DNA of 21,830 bases from a virus (IMGVR_UViG_3300046532_004634:1-21830); one strand, 5' to 3'. Counted from the first letter of the stretch, positions 1 to 7,631 are shown. Numbers and translations: made by a program. The notes: generated by a model not told the origin, from the sequence alone.

Positions 1-2244
1 AGCGCCTTGATTACCTTGAGCTCCTGCGGCTGCGGTGGCCCCCTGGGCTCCTTGGTTTCCAGTATCTCCTTTATCGCCAGTGCGAGCGAAAGTTATAATT
101 ATGTCTTCGTCATTGGAAAAAGGCGACGCGGCTGAGCCATCGACATTAGAAATGGTAACATCGAAATAGCCCGTCTCTTCGGATAAAGCGGAGATAGTGA
201 AAAGTAAAAATTGTGAACTGTCAGCTTTATTGGAAATTTTAAAGTGGCCCTTTATAGTAGACGTGGAATCGTCAATGGTCCGCATATAAGCCTGAATATC
301 TGTACCATTAACATCGGTATCATCAATGTACAATTTAGTGGCAGTATTCTGCGTGGCGTTATTTAGTTTTAATTTCCCTGCTCCAGGATCGGACGCCGAA
401 GTGTCGGTGTTGAAATCGTACTCAAATGCTACTCCGCCGAAATTCCCGTCAGTACCTTGGTTACCTTGGTTACCTTGATTGCCTTGAGCGCCCCCTAATC
501 CTCCCGCGCCTTGGTCTCCTTGGTTGCCCGCTCCTGTCACGCCTTGGTCTCCTTGGCTGCCCGCTCCTGTCACGCCTTGATTACCTTGAGCACCTGCTGA
601 TCCACCAGTTCCCGCCGCACCTTGATTACCTTGATTACCCGTTCCCGTCGCGCCTTGAGCACCGCCTGATCCTCCAGCGCCTTGATTGCCTTGAGCTCCT
701 GCGGCTGCCGTAGCTCCCTGATCGCCTTGGTTGCCCGCTCCTGTTATGCCTTGATTGCCTTGATTACCTTGAGCTCCTGCGGCTGCCGTAGCTCCCTGAT
801 CGCCTTGATTACCCGTTCCCGTAGCGCCTTGATTACCCGTTCCCGTAGCGCCTTGATTACCTTGAGCACCGCCTGATCCTCCAGCACCTTGATTGCCTTG
901 AGTTCCTACATTGCCTTGAGCTCCTGCGGCTGCCGTAGCTCCCTGATCGCCTTGGTTGCCCGCCCCTGTTGTGCCTTGATTACCTTGAGCACCGCCTGAT
1001 CCTCCAGTACCTTGATAGCCTTGGTAGCCTTGGTAGCCTTGGTAGCCTTGGAAGCCTTGAGTACCTTGATTGCCTTGAGCTCCTGCGGCTGCCGTAGCTC
1101 CTTGATTCCCCTGATCACCTGCCCCTGTCGTGCCTTGGTTACCTTGATTGCCCTGGTTTCCTGCCGTCCCTTGATTACCTTGATTTCCGTTCGCTCCTTG
1201 ATTGCCTTGATCGCCTGTCCCCGCCGCACCTTGATTTCCTTGAGCGCCCGCTGACCCCCCCGCCCCCTGACTCCCTTGGTAGCCTTGGTAGCCTTGGTAA
1301 CCCTGCGCTGCCGTCAAGCCTTGATTTCCTTGATTACCAGTAGTGCCTTGATCCCCCGTATCCCCTTTGTCTCCTGTCCGAGCAAATGTAATTATTACAT
1401 CCTCATCACTAGAAAAGGGCGACGCAACGGATGAGTCTATATTTGAAATTACTATAGTAAAGTAACCAGTTTGTTCTGTGAGGCTAGAGATAGTGAAGAG
1501 CAGAAATTGAGAACTATCAAGCTTATTGGAAATTTTAAAATGACCCTTTATAGTAGAGGTCGAGTCATCAATGGTACGCATGTATGACTGAATATCATTT
1601 CCGTTAATGTCTGTATCATCAATATAAAGTTCGGTAGAAGTATTTTGCGTGGCATTATTTAATTTTAATTTCCCTGCTCCAGGATCTGAGTCAGAAGTAT
1701 CGGTATTAAAATCGTAGGCAAAAGTAACGCCGCCAAAATTTCCTTCATCGCCTTGAGTCCCTTGAACGCCTTGGACTCCTTGACGGCCCTGAGCGCCCGC
1801 TCCGCCTTGTTGGCCTGTCTGACCTTGATTGCCTTGATTACCTTGATAGCCTTGATAGCCTTGAGCACCAATTGACCCCGCTGTGCCCGCCGTCCCTTGA
1901 TTTCCGCCGTCCCCTTGGTTTCCTTGGTTTCCTTGAGCACCATTGTTCCCTTGATTCCCCTGTGCTCCAGCTCCTCCTTGATTGCCTTGATCGCCTTGGG
2001 CTCCTCCAGTGCCTTGATTGCCTTGATTGCCTTGGGCTCCAGCGGCTCCGTCCGAAGGCCCTTGAACTCCTTGCTCTCCCTGATTGCCCTGTTGTCCAGC
2101 ACCGCCTTGGCTTCCTTGGTCGCCATCTGAAGGCCCTTGCACGCCTTGGACCCCCTGCGGTCCTTGGGCCCCCTGAGAGCCAGCGGTTACAGTTACGGGC
2201 CCAGCGCCACATCCATCACTTGTTATTACTTCTACGGTAGCCAT
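1..2244 (-). CDS. Collagen-like phage fibre protein (C-terminus outside window)
   Basis: The frame is open from ATG at 2244 to the window edge (748 codons read, no stop). Residues 1-20 are a short non-repetitive head. Long Gly-X-Y collagen-like tracts follow, in which Y is overwhelmingly Gln (GNQ, GYQ, GDQ, GAQ). Two copies of a 130-residue non-collagenous domain interrupt them, at residues 168-297 and 600-729; both begin GNFGGV and end [11 protein letters not shown]. An AGGA Shine-Dalgarno site sits 7 bases before ATG. Collagen-like triple helices with embedded beta domains are known in phage tail and head fibres, so a fibre or other virion appendage that contacts the host is the likely role. 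The repeats contain almost no proline and little lysine, so stability probably does not come from hydroxyproline. Opposite-strand frames through this region are products of the repeats. The class is well supported; the exact virion location is unknown. Confidence 0.88.
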   Translation of the reverse strand, partial: MATVEVITSDGCGAGPVTVTAGSQGAQGPQGVQGVQGPSDGDQGSQGGAGQQGNQGEQGVQGPSDGAAGAQGNQGNQGTGGAQGDQGNQGGAGAQGNQGNNGAQGNQGNQGDGGNQGTAGTAGSIGAQGYQGYQGNQGNQGQTGQQGGAGAQGRQGVQGVQGTQGDEGNFGGVTFAYDFNTDTSDSDPGAGKLKLNNATQNTSTELYIDDTDINGNDIQSYMRTIDDSTSTIKGHFKISNKLDSSQFLLFTISSLTEQTGYFTIVISNIDSSVASPFSSDEDVIITFARTGDKGDTGDQGTTGNQGNQGLTAAQGYQGYQGYQGSQGAGGSAGAQGNQGAAGTGDQGNQGANGNQGNQGTAGNQGNQGNQGTTGAGDQGNQGATAAAGAQGNQGTQGFQGYQGYQGYQGYQGTGGSGGAQGNQGTTGAGNQGDQGATAAAGAQGNVGTQGNQGAGGSGGAQGNQGATGTGNQGATGTGNQGDQGATAAAGAQGNQGNQGITGAGNQGDQGATAAAGAQGNQGAGGSGGAQGATGTGNQGNQGAAGTGGSAGAQGNQGVTGAGSQGDQGVTGAGNQGDQGAGGLGGAQGNQGNQGNQGTDGNFGGVAFEYDFNTDTSASDPGAGKLKLNNATQNTATKLYIDDTDVNGTDIQAYMRTIDDSTSTIKGHFKISNKADSSQFLLFTISALSEETGYFDVTISNVDGSAASPFSNDEDIIITFARTGDKGDTGNQGAQGATAAAGAQGNQGA
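58..447 (-). repeat. Non-collagenous fibre domain, copy 2
   Basis: This encodes residues 600-729 of the fibre. It aligns without gaps to the copy at 1354-1743; by hand I count about 20 differences in 130 residues. Shared blocks include [35 protein letters not shown] and [11 protein letters not shown]. The DNA copies differ at many third positions, so the duplication is not recent, or has diverged under protein-level selection. Confidence 0.9.
691..1104 (-). repeat. Dispersed 30-base repeats inside the fibre gene
   Basis: A 30-base unit, reading ttgagctcctgcgg... on the plus strand, occurs at 691-720, 769-798, 916-945 and 1075-1104. The first three copies are identical and the last differs by one base. 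A variant lies near position 16. It encodes a GAT-AAA-GAQ type segment with an Ala-rich break in the Gly-X-Gln pattern. Such copies are substrates for recombination that can lengthen or shorten the fibre. Confidence 0.85.
1012..1056 (-). repeat. Five tandem 9-base units (GYQ array)
   Basis: Five consecutive 9-base units (ttgatagcc, three ttggtagcc, ttggaagcc on the plus strand) encode Gly-Phe/Tyr-Gln triplets. A shorter run of the same units lies near 1275-1302. This is a likely slippage-prone tract within the fibre gene. Confidence 0.85.
1354..1743 (-). repeat. Non-collagenous fibre domain, copy 1
   Basis: This encodes residues 168-297 of the fibre and is the partner of the copy at 58-447. 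Similar beta-rich domains with an SDPGAGKL motif occur in other collagen-like phage fibres, from my recollection of the family. They probably act as trimerisation or receptor-contact knobs between triple-helical rods. Confidence 0.9.
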
Positions 2245-2256
2245 TTTAAAATCCTG

Positions 2257-2634
2257 TTAAGGTAAACTTACACCCGCGCTGGTGACCTCTGGGCAAACGT
2301 TAAATTTTCCATTTACGACTTTTTCTACAAATTGATCCACGCCCGATCCGCTGTATATTTCTATCCCGTAGACGCCCTGACATACAGGTAAATTTTGAGT
2401 TTGAGAAGCGTAAAGCGTGACTTTGAATCTACCGCTATCAAGAAAACCGTCCACTCCTGACGGACTTAAGTTTATCAAGGCGTCAGAGTCACCGTATCTG
2501 ACTTTAGCTACGCCACTTAGCTTATAGCCATTGTCGCCGCTTAGATTATAGGGCGTGCCACCAGAGTTTTTTACTTCAAACGTGGTACAGGATTCCGCCC
2601 CTTGCGTAACATCAAAATCATAAGTGGTCGCCAT
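2257..2634 (-). CDS. Small beta-rich virion protein, hypothetical
   Basis: This is a 125-residue protein beginning MATTYDFDVTQGAESCTTFEVKNSGG. The pattern of an ATTYDF opening, a 'tTFeVkNsGGTPYNLSG' strand and a late strand ending near VNGKFNVCPEVT resembles small Ig-like proteins encoded beside fibre and baseplate genes in many phages. That assignment rests on recollection of the pattern, not on a search. It has no signal peptide or membrane segment. It ends 12 bases before the fibre start, so the two genes are probably co-expressed and this one may be an adaptor or tail/neck accessory protein. There is no Shine-Dalgarno site; instead AGTGTAATA lies 8 bases before ATG. Confidence 0.75.
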   Translation of the reverse strand: MATTYDFDVTQGAESCTTFEVKNSGGTPYNLSGDNGYKLSGVAKVRYGDSDALINLSPSGVDGFLDSGRFKVTLYASQTQNLPVCQGVYGIEIYSGSGVDQFVEKVVNGKFNVCPEVTSAGVSLP

Positions 2635-2642
2635 ACACCAGT

Positions 2643-2651
2643 TATTACACT
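2643..2651 (-). promoter_or_regulatory. AGTGTAATA start motif before the 2634 gene
   Basis: AGTGTAATA on the minus strand ends 8 bases before ATG, and no Shine-Dalgarno site is present. The same motif precedes several other genes here, so I read it as a candidate promoter -10-like element giving a very short leader. Confidence 0.5.
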
Positions 2652-2673
2652 TTTTCTAAGATTAAACAGAAAT

Positions 2674-3069
2674 TTATTTTCCTTCACTGAGGATTTTTCT
2701 TACTTCAGCGCTTAGGTTAGAAGTGATGTTATTTATCTGAATGTCGGCAGGAATAGTAGAATATCTGCTTTTATGATAAACAAATTCTTTTAGTAATCTT
2801 TTAACTAATTCTCTTCGGTTATCAATAGGGACGAGACCCAATCTATTAGCATGAGCCTGAATATCTGCTTTCGTCATATCCTCCAGTTCTTTCAGATAGT
2901 TGTCTTCGTCGAAAGTGCCATATCTAGAGAGTCCTGTGTCGCCCCAAATCTGCTCCAGAGTACTATAAAGCGGCCTCTCCTCTTTCCCGTGAGTCTGAGA
3001 CATTTCCTCTACCTTCTTAGGTTTCTTGACCGAAGTTTTTTTGGATGTAGTTTTATTTTTTCTTGGCAT
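2674..3069 (-). CDS. Basic protein with a HeH/SAP-like C-terminal half
   Basis: This is a 131-residue protein. Residues 1-22 are Lys-rich and probably disordered (PRKNKTTSKKTSVKKPKK). Residues 45-95 contain YGTFDEDNYLKELEDMTKAD followed by IQAHANRLGLVPIDNRREL, the helix-extended loop-helix pattern of HeH/SAP/LEM-type modules, which often bind DNA or protein. Similar short proteins lie between capsid and tail genes in T4-like marine phages, as I recall. A head-completion or neck role fits its place just downstream of the capsid gene, but is inference. The start has no clear Shine-Dalgarno site; a weak CATGTATTA version of the start motif lies 8 bases upstream of ATG at 3078-3086. It follows the terminator at 3108-3139 and so probably begins its own transcript. 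Confidence 0.75.
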   Translation of the reverse strand: MPRKNKTTSKKTSVKKPKKVEEMSQTHGKEERPLYSTLEQIWGDTGLSRYGTFDEDNYLKELEDMTKADIQAHANRLGLVPIDNRRELVKRLLKEFVYHKSRYSTIPADIQINNITSNLSAEVRKILSEGK

Positions 3070-3107
3070 ATATTTAATAATACATGATTATTTAATGGAT
3101 AGCAAAC

Positions 3108-3139
3108 AAAAAAAACCCCCCACCCGAAGGTGAGGGGTT
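3108..3139 (-). terminator. Intrinsic terminator with UUCG loop after the capsid gene
   Basis: On the minus strand an 11-bp stem (AACCCCTCACC / GGTGGGGGGTT, one G-U pair) closes a UUCG tetraloop and is followed by eight T. It sits 22 bases past the capsid stop. UUCG loops are very stable in RNA, so this should end capsid transcripts efficiently. Confidence 0.93.
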
Positions 3140-3161
3140 GAATTAATTCTGTATAAGAATT

Positions 3162-4301
3162 TTAGTCGTCGTCTCTCATGTTGATACCCACAATAGCGCG
3201 AGAATCCAAGCAAACGCGACCCTCTTCCAAGAAGCCGTAGAAGCCAAGTTTCTCCATGCGAGCAGCGTAGAACTGATCGTCAGGAACTGCGGTGAAGGTT
3301 TCGCCACCTTCGCCACGAGCCACAGGACGAACAAACGCACCCTTGCTGTTGTCAATACCAACAATCGTTGAATCATCAGCATCCACTGGGAGAGCGCCGC
3401 CACCGTCAATATTGGTGTAGGTAGTAGCACCAGTGAAGGTGTTCAGAAGAACCTGATACTTCTCGCTAGGACCGAGTTCTAACAGCTGATGGATGTTAAC
3501 TCCAAAGATGGAGCCAGCACCAGCAGCGCGATAGATGTCGCTACGAATGGAATCAGGAAGGTCAGTAGCAGCTTGTCCAGCGGAAGAACCGCCAAGGGCT
3601 GTGTACGAGAACGCACGGATGTCTGACATCACCTTCGGGGAAACGTAAAGGTCAGTAATGCCCTTACTGTAAGCTTCCGCAGGAGTACCGCCAGCATACG
3701 ATTCGTTAATACGAGCCATGCGCTGCATACAGTCATTCAAGTCTTCAAGAGTGAACTGGGAGACAGAAGGGCTAGTACCAGCCGTACTTTGAGACTGCAA
3801 AAGGTGTTGATTTCCGCCAGTGCTCGCTTCAGCGAGTGCCTTAAGAATAACAGCCCAAGCGTTACGATCCTGTTTAACGAGAATCTCGTTAGCCATTCTC
3901 TCCACGCCTTTGCTCACGACATCTAAACGAGCCTTACGAGCGTAACGCTTGTTCATGCTAACAGCACTGTCCAAGCGATAAGTCGCAATTTTCATTTCTT
4001 CTAAGCCAGAAATATGAGAAGTGGGAAGACCACCTGCCATGCTTTGGCTCCACACTTGTACCATATTAGCGCCTTCATTGTAGTAAAGGTCTAAGGGGTA
4101 ACTAGGATTGTCATCCTCGTCATACGGTGCGTCCGTGTAAATACCTGCTGAAGTGTTAGCTTGCATCAAAACTTGACGGACCACTGGTCCAAGAAAAGCT
4201 GCAAAAGCTTCAGAGGCTTCACGAGCAACCGCAGGGTCTTTAGAACCCATCGCTTTGATGAGCTCTACTTGTTCTGGGGTGTTTTTTAATTTTAATCTCA
4301 T
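3162..4301 (-). CDS. Major capsid protein (putative, HK97-fold expected)
   Basis: This is a 379-residue soluble protein with an acidic end (INMRDDD). I see no diagnostic catalytic motif. The assignment comes from its place after the protease-scaffold and putative decoration genes, its length, the strong AAGGA Shine-Dalgarno site 10 bases before ATG, a powerful terminator directly behind it, and GC-richer, more regular codon choice than its neighbours, all expected of the most abundant virion protein. The helical N-terminus (residues 1-40) could be a delta-like region cut by the protease. The stretch around residues 95-150 (GLEEMKIATYRLDSAVSMNK, then repeated Arg/Lys and a long helix) fits the E-loop and spine helix of HK97-type capsids, but this is inference. 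Structure prediction would be decisive. Confidence 0.82.
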   Translation of the reverse strand: MRLKLKNTPEQVELIKAMGSKDPAVAREASEAFAAFLGPVVRQVLMQANTSAGIYTDAPYDEDDNPSYPLDLYYNEGANMVQVWSQSMAGGLPTSHISGLEEMKIATYRLDSAVSMNKRYARKARLDVVSKGVERMANEILVKQDRNAWAVILKALAEASTGGNQHLLQSQSTAGTSPSVSQFTLEDLNDCMQRMARINESYAGGTPAEAYSKGITDLYVSPKVMSDIRAFSYTALGGSSAGQAATDLPDSIRSDIYRAAGAGSIFGVNIHQLLELGPSEKYQVLLNTFTGATTYTNIDGGGALPVDADDSTIVGIDNSKGAFVRPVARGEGGETFTAVPDDQFYAARMEKLGFYGFLEEGRVCLDSRAIVGINMRDDD

Positions 4302-4310
4302 GATAATTTA

Positions 4311-4316
4311 TTCCTT
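4311..4316 (-). promoter_or_regulatory. Ribosome binding site of the capsid gene
   Basis: AAGGAA lies on the minus strand, with 10 bases between AAGGA and ATG. Nearly the same leader (AAGGA, an A/T-rich spacer, then ATG) precedes the 4896 gene and the internal start at 5695, marking a shared high-expression signal for head proteins. Confidence 0.75.
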
Positions 4317-4335
4317 ATATATAATATTTAATTGC

Positions 4336-4896
4336 TTAGAGTCGCAGTTTGATAAGGATCGATTTATACGTTGCGTCAACAGGCCCAAGAGCTTGTGCGA
4401 CGTTAGCGTGATCAGTTCCAGCTGTGCCAGTAGTCAATAGACCATTAGCATCACTACGCAGGAAGTTTCCTGGAGTGACGGTTTGGTCGGTGACAACAGA
4501 ACCGCTGTACAAGAAGATACCTCTCGAAACGATAGGAACCGCTTGACCGCTCAATACGACTCCCATCTCCGCTTGCTTGCGGGGATTATAGAGTAGCTTT
4601 TCGCCGTTCTCGTCTTCTTCCTTAACCGCTGCAAGCAACATCCCGACAGGATATGCATCGCCAGTGGCGGCAGTTCTCACTTGAGCGTAAACGCCGTAGC
4701 GATCACTCACAGTATTGGCGTATGATTTACCCGCGCCACCCAAAAGTTGAGTGTCCGAGTTGCTTTGCGACCAGCCAGCACCCGCGCAGATGGTAACAAT
4801 AGTTCCCTCGTCTACGGGCACACTGCCGCTGTATTTGAATAGGTTGGATACTTCGTGTTCGTCGTAATCCCTAAATGGTAATAGTTTGCATCCCAT
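4336..4896 (-). CDS. Putative capsid decoration or stabilisation protein
   Basis: This is a 186-residue, glycine- and valine-rich, predicted all-beta protein that begins MGCKLLPFRDYDEHEV. It lies between the protease-scaffold and the major capsid gene, the usual place of head decoration (cement) proteins in many phages. Segments such as VDEGTIVTIC, GVVLSGQAVPIVSRGIFLYSG and TPGNFLRSDANGLLTTGTAG suggest a beta-barrel or tandem beta domains. No signal peptide or transmembrane helix is present. An AAGGA site 11 bases before ATG matches that of the capsid gene, and the 34-base gap between the two genes implies co-transcription. I do not recognise a named family; the decoration role is inferred from position and composition. 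Confidence 0.65.
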   Translation of the reverse strand: MGCKLLPFRDYDEHEVSNLFKYSGSVPVDEGTIVTICAGAGWSQSNSDTQLLGGAGKSYANTVSDRYGVYAQVRTAATGDAYPVGMLLAAVKEEDENGEKLLYNPRKQAEMGVVLSGQAVPIVSRGIFLYSGSVVTDQTVTPGNFLRSDANGLLTTGTAGTDHANVAQALGPVDATYKSILIKLRL

Positions 4897-4906
4897 GATA
4901 TTTTAT

Positions 4907-4912
4907 TTCCTT
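4907..4912 (-). promoter_or_regulatory. Ribosome binding site of the 4896 gene
   Basis: AAGGAA on the minus strand, with 11 A/T-rich bases between AAGGA and ATG, matches the leader of the capsid gene. Confidence 0.65.
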
Positions 4913-4939
4913 AATTAAGTTTTTTTATTTTTATAGGTA

Positions 4940-5695
4940 TTAATAATCAATTTCGAATTTATCTAAATTGAAAGCTTGTTGGTATTTTTCAGCCAGAGTC
5001 GCTTCGGAGGCCTCGCTCGTCGCGGGCATCTGACTCGAGTCTACTTGAGCGTTTTTTAAGGCTTCATCCAAAACGCTTGCAGCCTCTTGGGTTTCTTCTA
5101 CAGAAGCGGAGACTTCCTCTACTTCTTCCGAAGCTTTGGCGGCCTTTTCTTTCTTTTTCCGATTTATGAAAGTTTTGAAGTCCTCTTCACCTTCTTCGTC
5201 GGCGGTTTCTTTCTTTTTCTGACCAGGACCGTAATGGCCTTTCTTCTTCCGATCAGCATCAGGAGTATCGCCTTCGTTGCCGCCATATTTTTGGCGACTC
5301 AAAAGAACCTCCATTTTATCAGCGTAAGCCTCAAAATCTTCTTCAGTCATTTCTACAATGTCAGAAGCGATGATTGCACGATGTTGGTCGTCCAGTTCGT
5401 ACTCTTCATCAAAAGCGGACATGCGCTGATTGAATAAGTCTTCGGCAGCCTTAATAGCCTGAGCTTCTTTGACTTCGTTTAACTCTTTTCTAACCGCTTC
5501 AAATTCAGTGGTCATTTCAGAGTGGGAGTCTTGGGCAGCTTTAAGCTTGTCGGACACTTCATTCTTTTCGGTTACAAATTGCTCCGAAGCTTCATGAAGC
5601 TTGTTCTCGATGAAATCCGTGATAACAGAAGCTTGAACCTCTCCTGCTTTCAGGGACTCATCCGTGATCTGTTTAATGTCGGTGATTTTCTCCAT
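4940..5695 (-). CDS. Scaffold protein from the internal in-frame start
   Basis: Codon 283 of the protease-scaffold gene is an ATG preceded by AAGGA with a 10-base A/T-rich spacer, the same layout as the major capsid gene. Translation from it gives a 251-residue acidic protein starting MEKITDIKQITDESLKAGEV. It has helical, coiled-coil-like segments through residue 380 of the long form, a low-complexity Lys/Glu region (DRKKKGHYGPGQKKKETADE) and a C-terminal tail. This is how phages such as lambda make an excess of scaffold over protease from one gene. The start signal is seen directly; that it is used in the cell is inference. Confidence 0.68.
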   Translation of the reverse strand: MEKITDIKQITDESLKAGEVQASVITDFIENKLHEASEQFVTEKNEVSDKLKAAQDSHSEMTTEFEAVRKELNEVKEAQAIKAAEDLFNQRMSAFDEEYELDDQHRAIIASDIVEMTEEDFEAYADKMEVLLSRQKYGGNEGDTPDADRKKKGHYGPGQKKKETADEEGEEDFKTFINRKKKEKAAKASEEVEEVSASVEETQEAASVLDEALKNAQVDSSQMPATSEASEATLAEKYQQAFNLDKFEIDY

Positions 5696-6541
5696 AACTA
5701 TTAATTCCTTATGATCTGTTACATTTTTTTCTTCTAATTGAGAACTATTTTCTTCAATTTTTGTTGATTTATTCTGATTCTTAATGTCATCACTCTTTTG
5801 AGCAAGCCTAATAGCGACCCCCGAAACTTCCGCAGCAGGATTCTCTGTTAAACCTATGCCCAAAGGCACGACGTCATTAATGACTTGTCTGTAAACTCCA
5901 GAACCGTCGTCCAGTACTCCAGTTCCGCCGAACCCCTTGAGAGAAGTCTTTAATTCTTCGAGTTTTTCAACGTCCGCAATGATTTCCGCGTTTTCTATAT
6001 TTTTCTCGCCATTAGAAGAAACCATGATATTGTATTCGCTAAATCCTAGTTCCCAGCTTGCAGAAATCTTCAGATAGTCTTCGCTAGTGGGATCACTAGC
6101 ATTTTCGATAATAGCAGACAGGCGGCTGTTAACGACTTTCCAAATAACGCCTCCCAAAGTAATATTAAATGGAGATTTCGAATCTTTAACTTGATCTTCA
6201 GTTAGCGCTTTATCAGTGCCGAACTCGCTAAACCCCGCCGCCAAGATTACGCCCACTACTCTATCGCGATTGTGTTCTATGTTAATCGGTTTGTTGATGA
6301 AATCTTTATACATCGCTAATGATGTCGCTGTATCTACCACATCGCCATTTTTATTTGCCCTATTGATAACACACGCATTAAAAGCGACGGGTAAAAGATC
6401 AACATTTTTGCCTGTGTCAATTTCAGGAACAAAGTCCCCTATTTCCACTAAGCTAGCCATAGCCAAATATTTATCTTTCTCTTCCGAAACCAAGGGCTTA
6501 ATCTCAGAACTAAAAATAGTGGTATATTTATGATCTTTCAT
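4940..6541 (-). CDS. Prohead protease fused to scaffold
   Basis: This is a 533-residue protein in two halves. Residues 45-180 carry the prohead-protease pattern: FNACVINRANKNGDVVD, then MYKDFINKPINIEHNRDRVVG with candidate catalytic His90, and LKISASWELGFSEY with Ser160 or Ser162 as candidate nucleophile. Residues from about 283 to the end are acidic, Glu/Lys-rich and coiled-coil-like, typical of a scaffold; the last residues are NLDKFEIDY. Protease-plus-scaffold fusions with a second start occur in phages (for example lambda C/Nu3), and here an internal ATG at 5695 has its own AAGGA site. The product should mature the prohead by cutting scaffold and capsid. The first ATG lacks a clear Shine-Dalgarno site, so full-length protein may be made at a lower level. 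The protease call comes from motif recognition. Confidence 0.83.
   Translation of the reverse strand: MKDHKYTTIFSSEIKPLVSEEKDKYLAMASLVEIGDFVPEIDTGKNVDLLPVAFNACVINRANKNGDVVDTATSLAMYKDFINKPINIEHNRDRVVGVILAAGFSEFGTDKALTEDQVKDSKSPFNITLGGVIWKVVNSRLSAIIENASDPTSEDYLKISASWELGFSEYNIMVSSNGEKNIENAEIIADVEKLEELKTSLKGFGGTGVLDDGSGVYRQVINDVVPLGIGLTENPAAEVSGVAIRLAQKSDDIKNQNKSTKIEENSSQLEEKNVTDHKELIVMEKITDIKQITDESLKAGEVQASVITDFIENKLHEASEQFVTEKNEVSDKLKAAQDSHSEMTTEFEAVRKELNEVKEAQAIKAAEDLFNQRMSAFDEEYELDDQHRAIIASDIVEMTEEDFEAYADKMEVLLSRQKYGGNEGDTPDADRKKKGHYGPGQKKKETADEEGEEDFKTFINRKKKEKAAKASEEVEEVSASVEETQEAASVLDEALKNAQVDSSQMPATSEASEATLAEKYQQAFNLDKFEIDY
5705..5710 (-). promoter_or_regulatory. Internal ribosome binding site for the scaffold
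   Basis: AAGGAA on the minus strand inside the protease-scaffold gene has a spacing to the in-frame ATG at 5695 equal to that of the capsid gene (10 bases from AAGGA). Confidence 0.65.
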
Positions 6542-6553
6542 AACTAATGAATT

Positions 6554-6922
6554 TTATCGATTATTAGAAATATAGTAGTTGACTAAAACAGAATAATCGG
6601 TGTTCGTGCTATCCAGCTTTACATAAACTCCGCTCGCATTATTGAGCTTTAGAGCCGAAGTAAAATTGATCGACTCAATGGAGTCTCCATTATCGTTTGC
6701 TTTTATATAAGCGGTAAAGAACAACTGACTAGCGTCCCCAGTCCCATTATAAAAAGAAAAGTCGCCATCAGTATTTTTACTGAGGACAATATCCGTAATA
6801 TTAACTGCACCATTAGCGCCATCAACCAACTTCGTGGGGGTGCTAATCGCTTGACCCGTTAATACAGCGTAGTTAGTACTATTCGGTAAGCCGTCGTCTC
6901 TAAATGATCCCATCGCTGACAT
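6554..6922 (-). CDS. Hypothetical beta-rich protein, likely virion-associated
   Basis: This 122-residue protein starts MSAMGSFRDDGLPNSTNYAVLTGQ and alternates short hydrophobic strands with Asn/Asp/Gly turns. It has no cysteine, signal peptide or membrane segment. I do not recognise a family. It lies immediately upstream of the protease-scaffold gene (12-base gap) and has a good Shine-Dalgarno site (AGGAG, 11 bases before ATG), so it probably belongs to the head-gene transcript. A capsid accessory or decoration role is possible but unproven. Confidence 0.65.
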   Translation of the reverse strand: MSAMGSFRDDGLPNSTNYAVLTGQAISTPTKLVDGANGAVNITDIVLSKNTDGDFSFYNGTGDASQLFFTAYIKANDNGDSIESINFTSALKLNNASGVYVKLDSTNTDYSVLVNYYISNNR

Positions 6923-6949
6923 ATTTCTATAATCTCCTATATATTAGAA

Positions 6950-7087
6950 TTAATCGTCGTGACACGCGCACTCGCAAGGAGTTTCTGCGATATCATTTTC
7001 GTCGCAATTACATTCGCCGCACTTAGCTTGAATTTCTAAAGATGACTCAGCGATTTTGCCGTTACATTCGTGCAGGAAGTTTTTCAT
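6950..7087 (-). CDS. Cysteine-rich 45-residue protein
   Basis: ATG at 7087 opens a 45-residue frame ending HDD. Seven cysteines occur at residues 8, 23, 26, 28, 38, 40 and 42, in a KCGECNCDE cluster and a CECACHDD tail. The spacing suggests a small metal-binding (zinc or metallothionein-like) protein; no named family is recognised. It starts 3 bases after the stop of the 7612 gene and so is probably translated with it. No good Shine-Dalgarno site is visible. The clustering of cysteines in a tight gene slot between two genes on the same strand supports a real gene. Confidence 0.65.
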   Translation of the reverse strand: MKNFLHECNGKIAESSLEIQAKCGECNCDENDIAETPCECACHDD

Positions 7088-7090
7088 AAT

Positions 7091-7612
7091 TTAATCTAAA
7101 AAATAATATCCTTGATTTTTATCTTCGTCTTCTAAATAAAGACTATCGACGGTAGTAAATTTATAAAATAAATCGTGAGCGACAATACACTTTTCCGCTT
7201 CAGTAAAATCCTCTTCGCTAGGAATAACTGAATCAAATAAATCGATTCCTTCATCGGAATTAAACGGAATTGAAGCGTGTGTTTCTCGTGGCATTGGCTC
7301 GCCTTTAAGAATGCGTAAATACATATGTACTCTTGCTAGGGCCCATTTGCCTCTATCTTGCTCTACATCGGGCACTTCAGCGAAAACATTTCCTGCGGCT
7401 CTTCGGTAAACTTTTTTTAGCTGTTTCAACGAAACTTTATTATCACACGAAGAGTTATGATCTTGCACTTTTTGCTCTAGCGCTTCTACGACTTTCACGG
7501 AAAAACTTACAGCATCGTCGTGCTTTAATTTCTCCAAGGATTGACGCCATTGAGAATTATTATTATTGAAATTTTCCCCCGACGACTCTATTTCATATTC
7601 AATCCCCTTCAT
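7091..7612 (-). CDS. Hypothetical protein with a DUF5824-like segment
   Basis: I place the start at ATG 7612 (MKGIEYEIESSGENF, 173 residues). A GTG at 7630 would add six residues but lies inside the AGTGTATAA motif that precedes other genes here. The middle of the protein reads KVSLKQLKKVYRRAAG followed by WALARVHMYLRILKG. This resembles the short 'LKKVYRRGxG...WAxARVNxFL' module (DUF5824-like) attached to various phage proteins; the match is from memory. The C-terminus is acidic and aromatic (LYLEDEDKNQGYYFLD). No catalytic residues are evident. It is the first gene after the terminator at 7672-7705 and leads the transcript into the cysteine-rich gene and the head genes. Confidence 0.7.
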   Translation of the reverse strand: MKGIEYEIESSGENFNNNNSQWRQSLEKLKHDDAVSFSVKVVEALEQKVQDHNSSCDNKVSLKQLKKVYRRAAGNVFAEVPDVEQDRGKWALARVHMYLRILKGEPMPRETHASIPFNSDEGIDLFDSVIPSEEDFTEAEKCIVAHDLFYKFTTVDSLYLEDEDKNQGYYFLD

Positions 7613-7622
7613 AGGTAATAAA

Positions 7623-7631
7623 TTATACACT
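7623..7631 (-). promoter_or_regulatory. AGTGTATAA start motif before the 7612 gene
   Basis: AGTGTATAA on the minus strand contains a perfect TATAAT hexamer with its next base and ends 10 bases before ATG. No Shine-Dalgarno site is present. As a -10 element it would start transcription almost at the ATG. Confidence 0.55.

Noticed and set aside
691-1104. Regularly recurring 30-base repeats, CRISPR-like at first sight
   Set aside because: They lie in frame inside a protein-coding gene, have irregular spacing, and the sequence between them is also coding repeat.
426-2240. Several open frames on the plus strand and in other minus frames over the fibre gene, with Leu- or Lys-rich repetitive proteins
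   Set aside because: The short Gly-X-Gln DNA repeats keep several frames open. The only frame with a sensible protein is the collagen-like one, and the rest are low-complexity shadows.
5087-6533. Plus-strand frames opposite the protease-scaffold gene
   Set aside because: They are hydrophobic, Phe/Leu-rich mirror readings of a Glu/Lys-rich gene, without start signals or family motifs.
7613-7630. GTG 7630 as start of the 7612 gene
   Set aside because: The GTG is part of the AGTGTATAA motif shared with other gene starts; ATG 7612 gives the same spacing as elsewhere.
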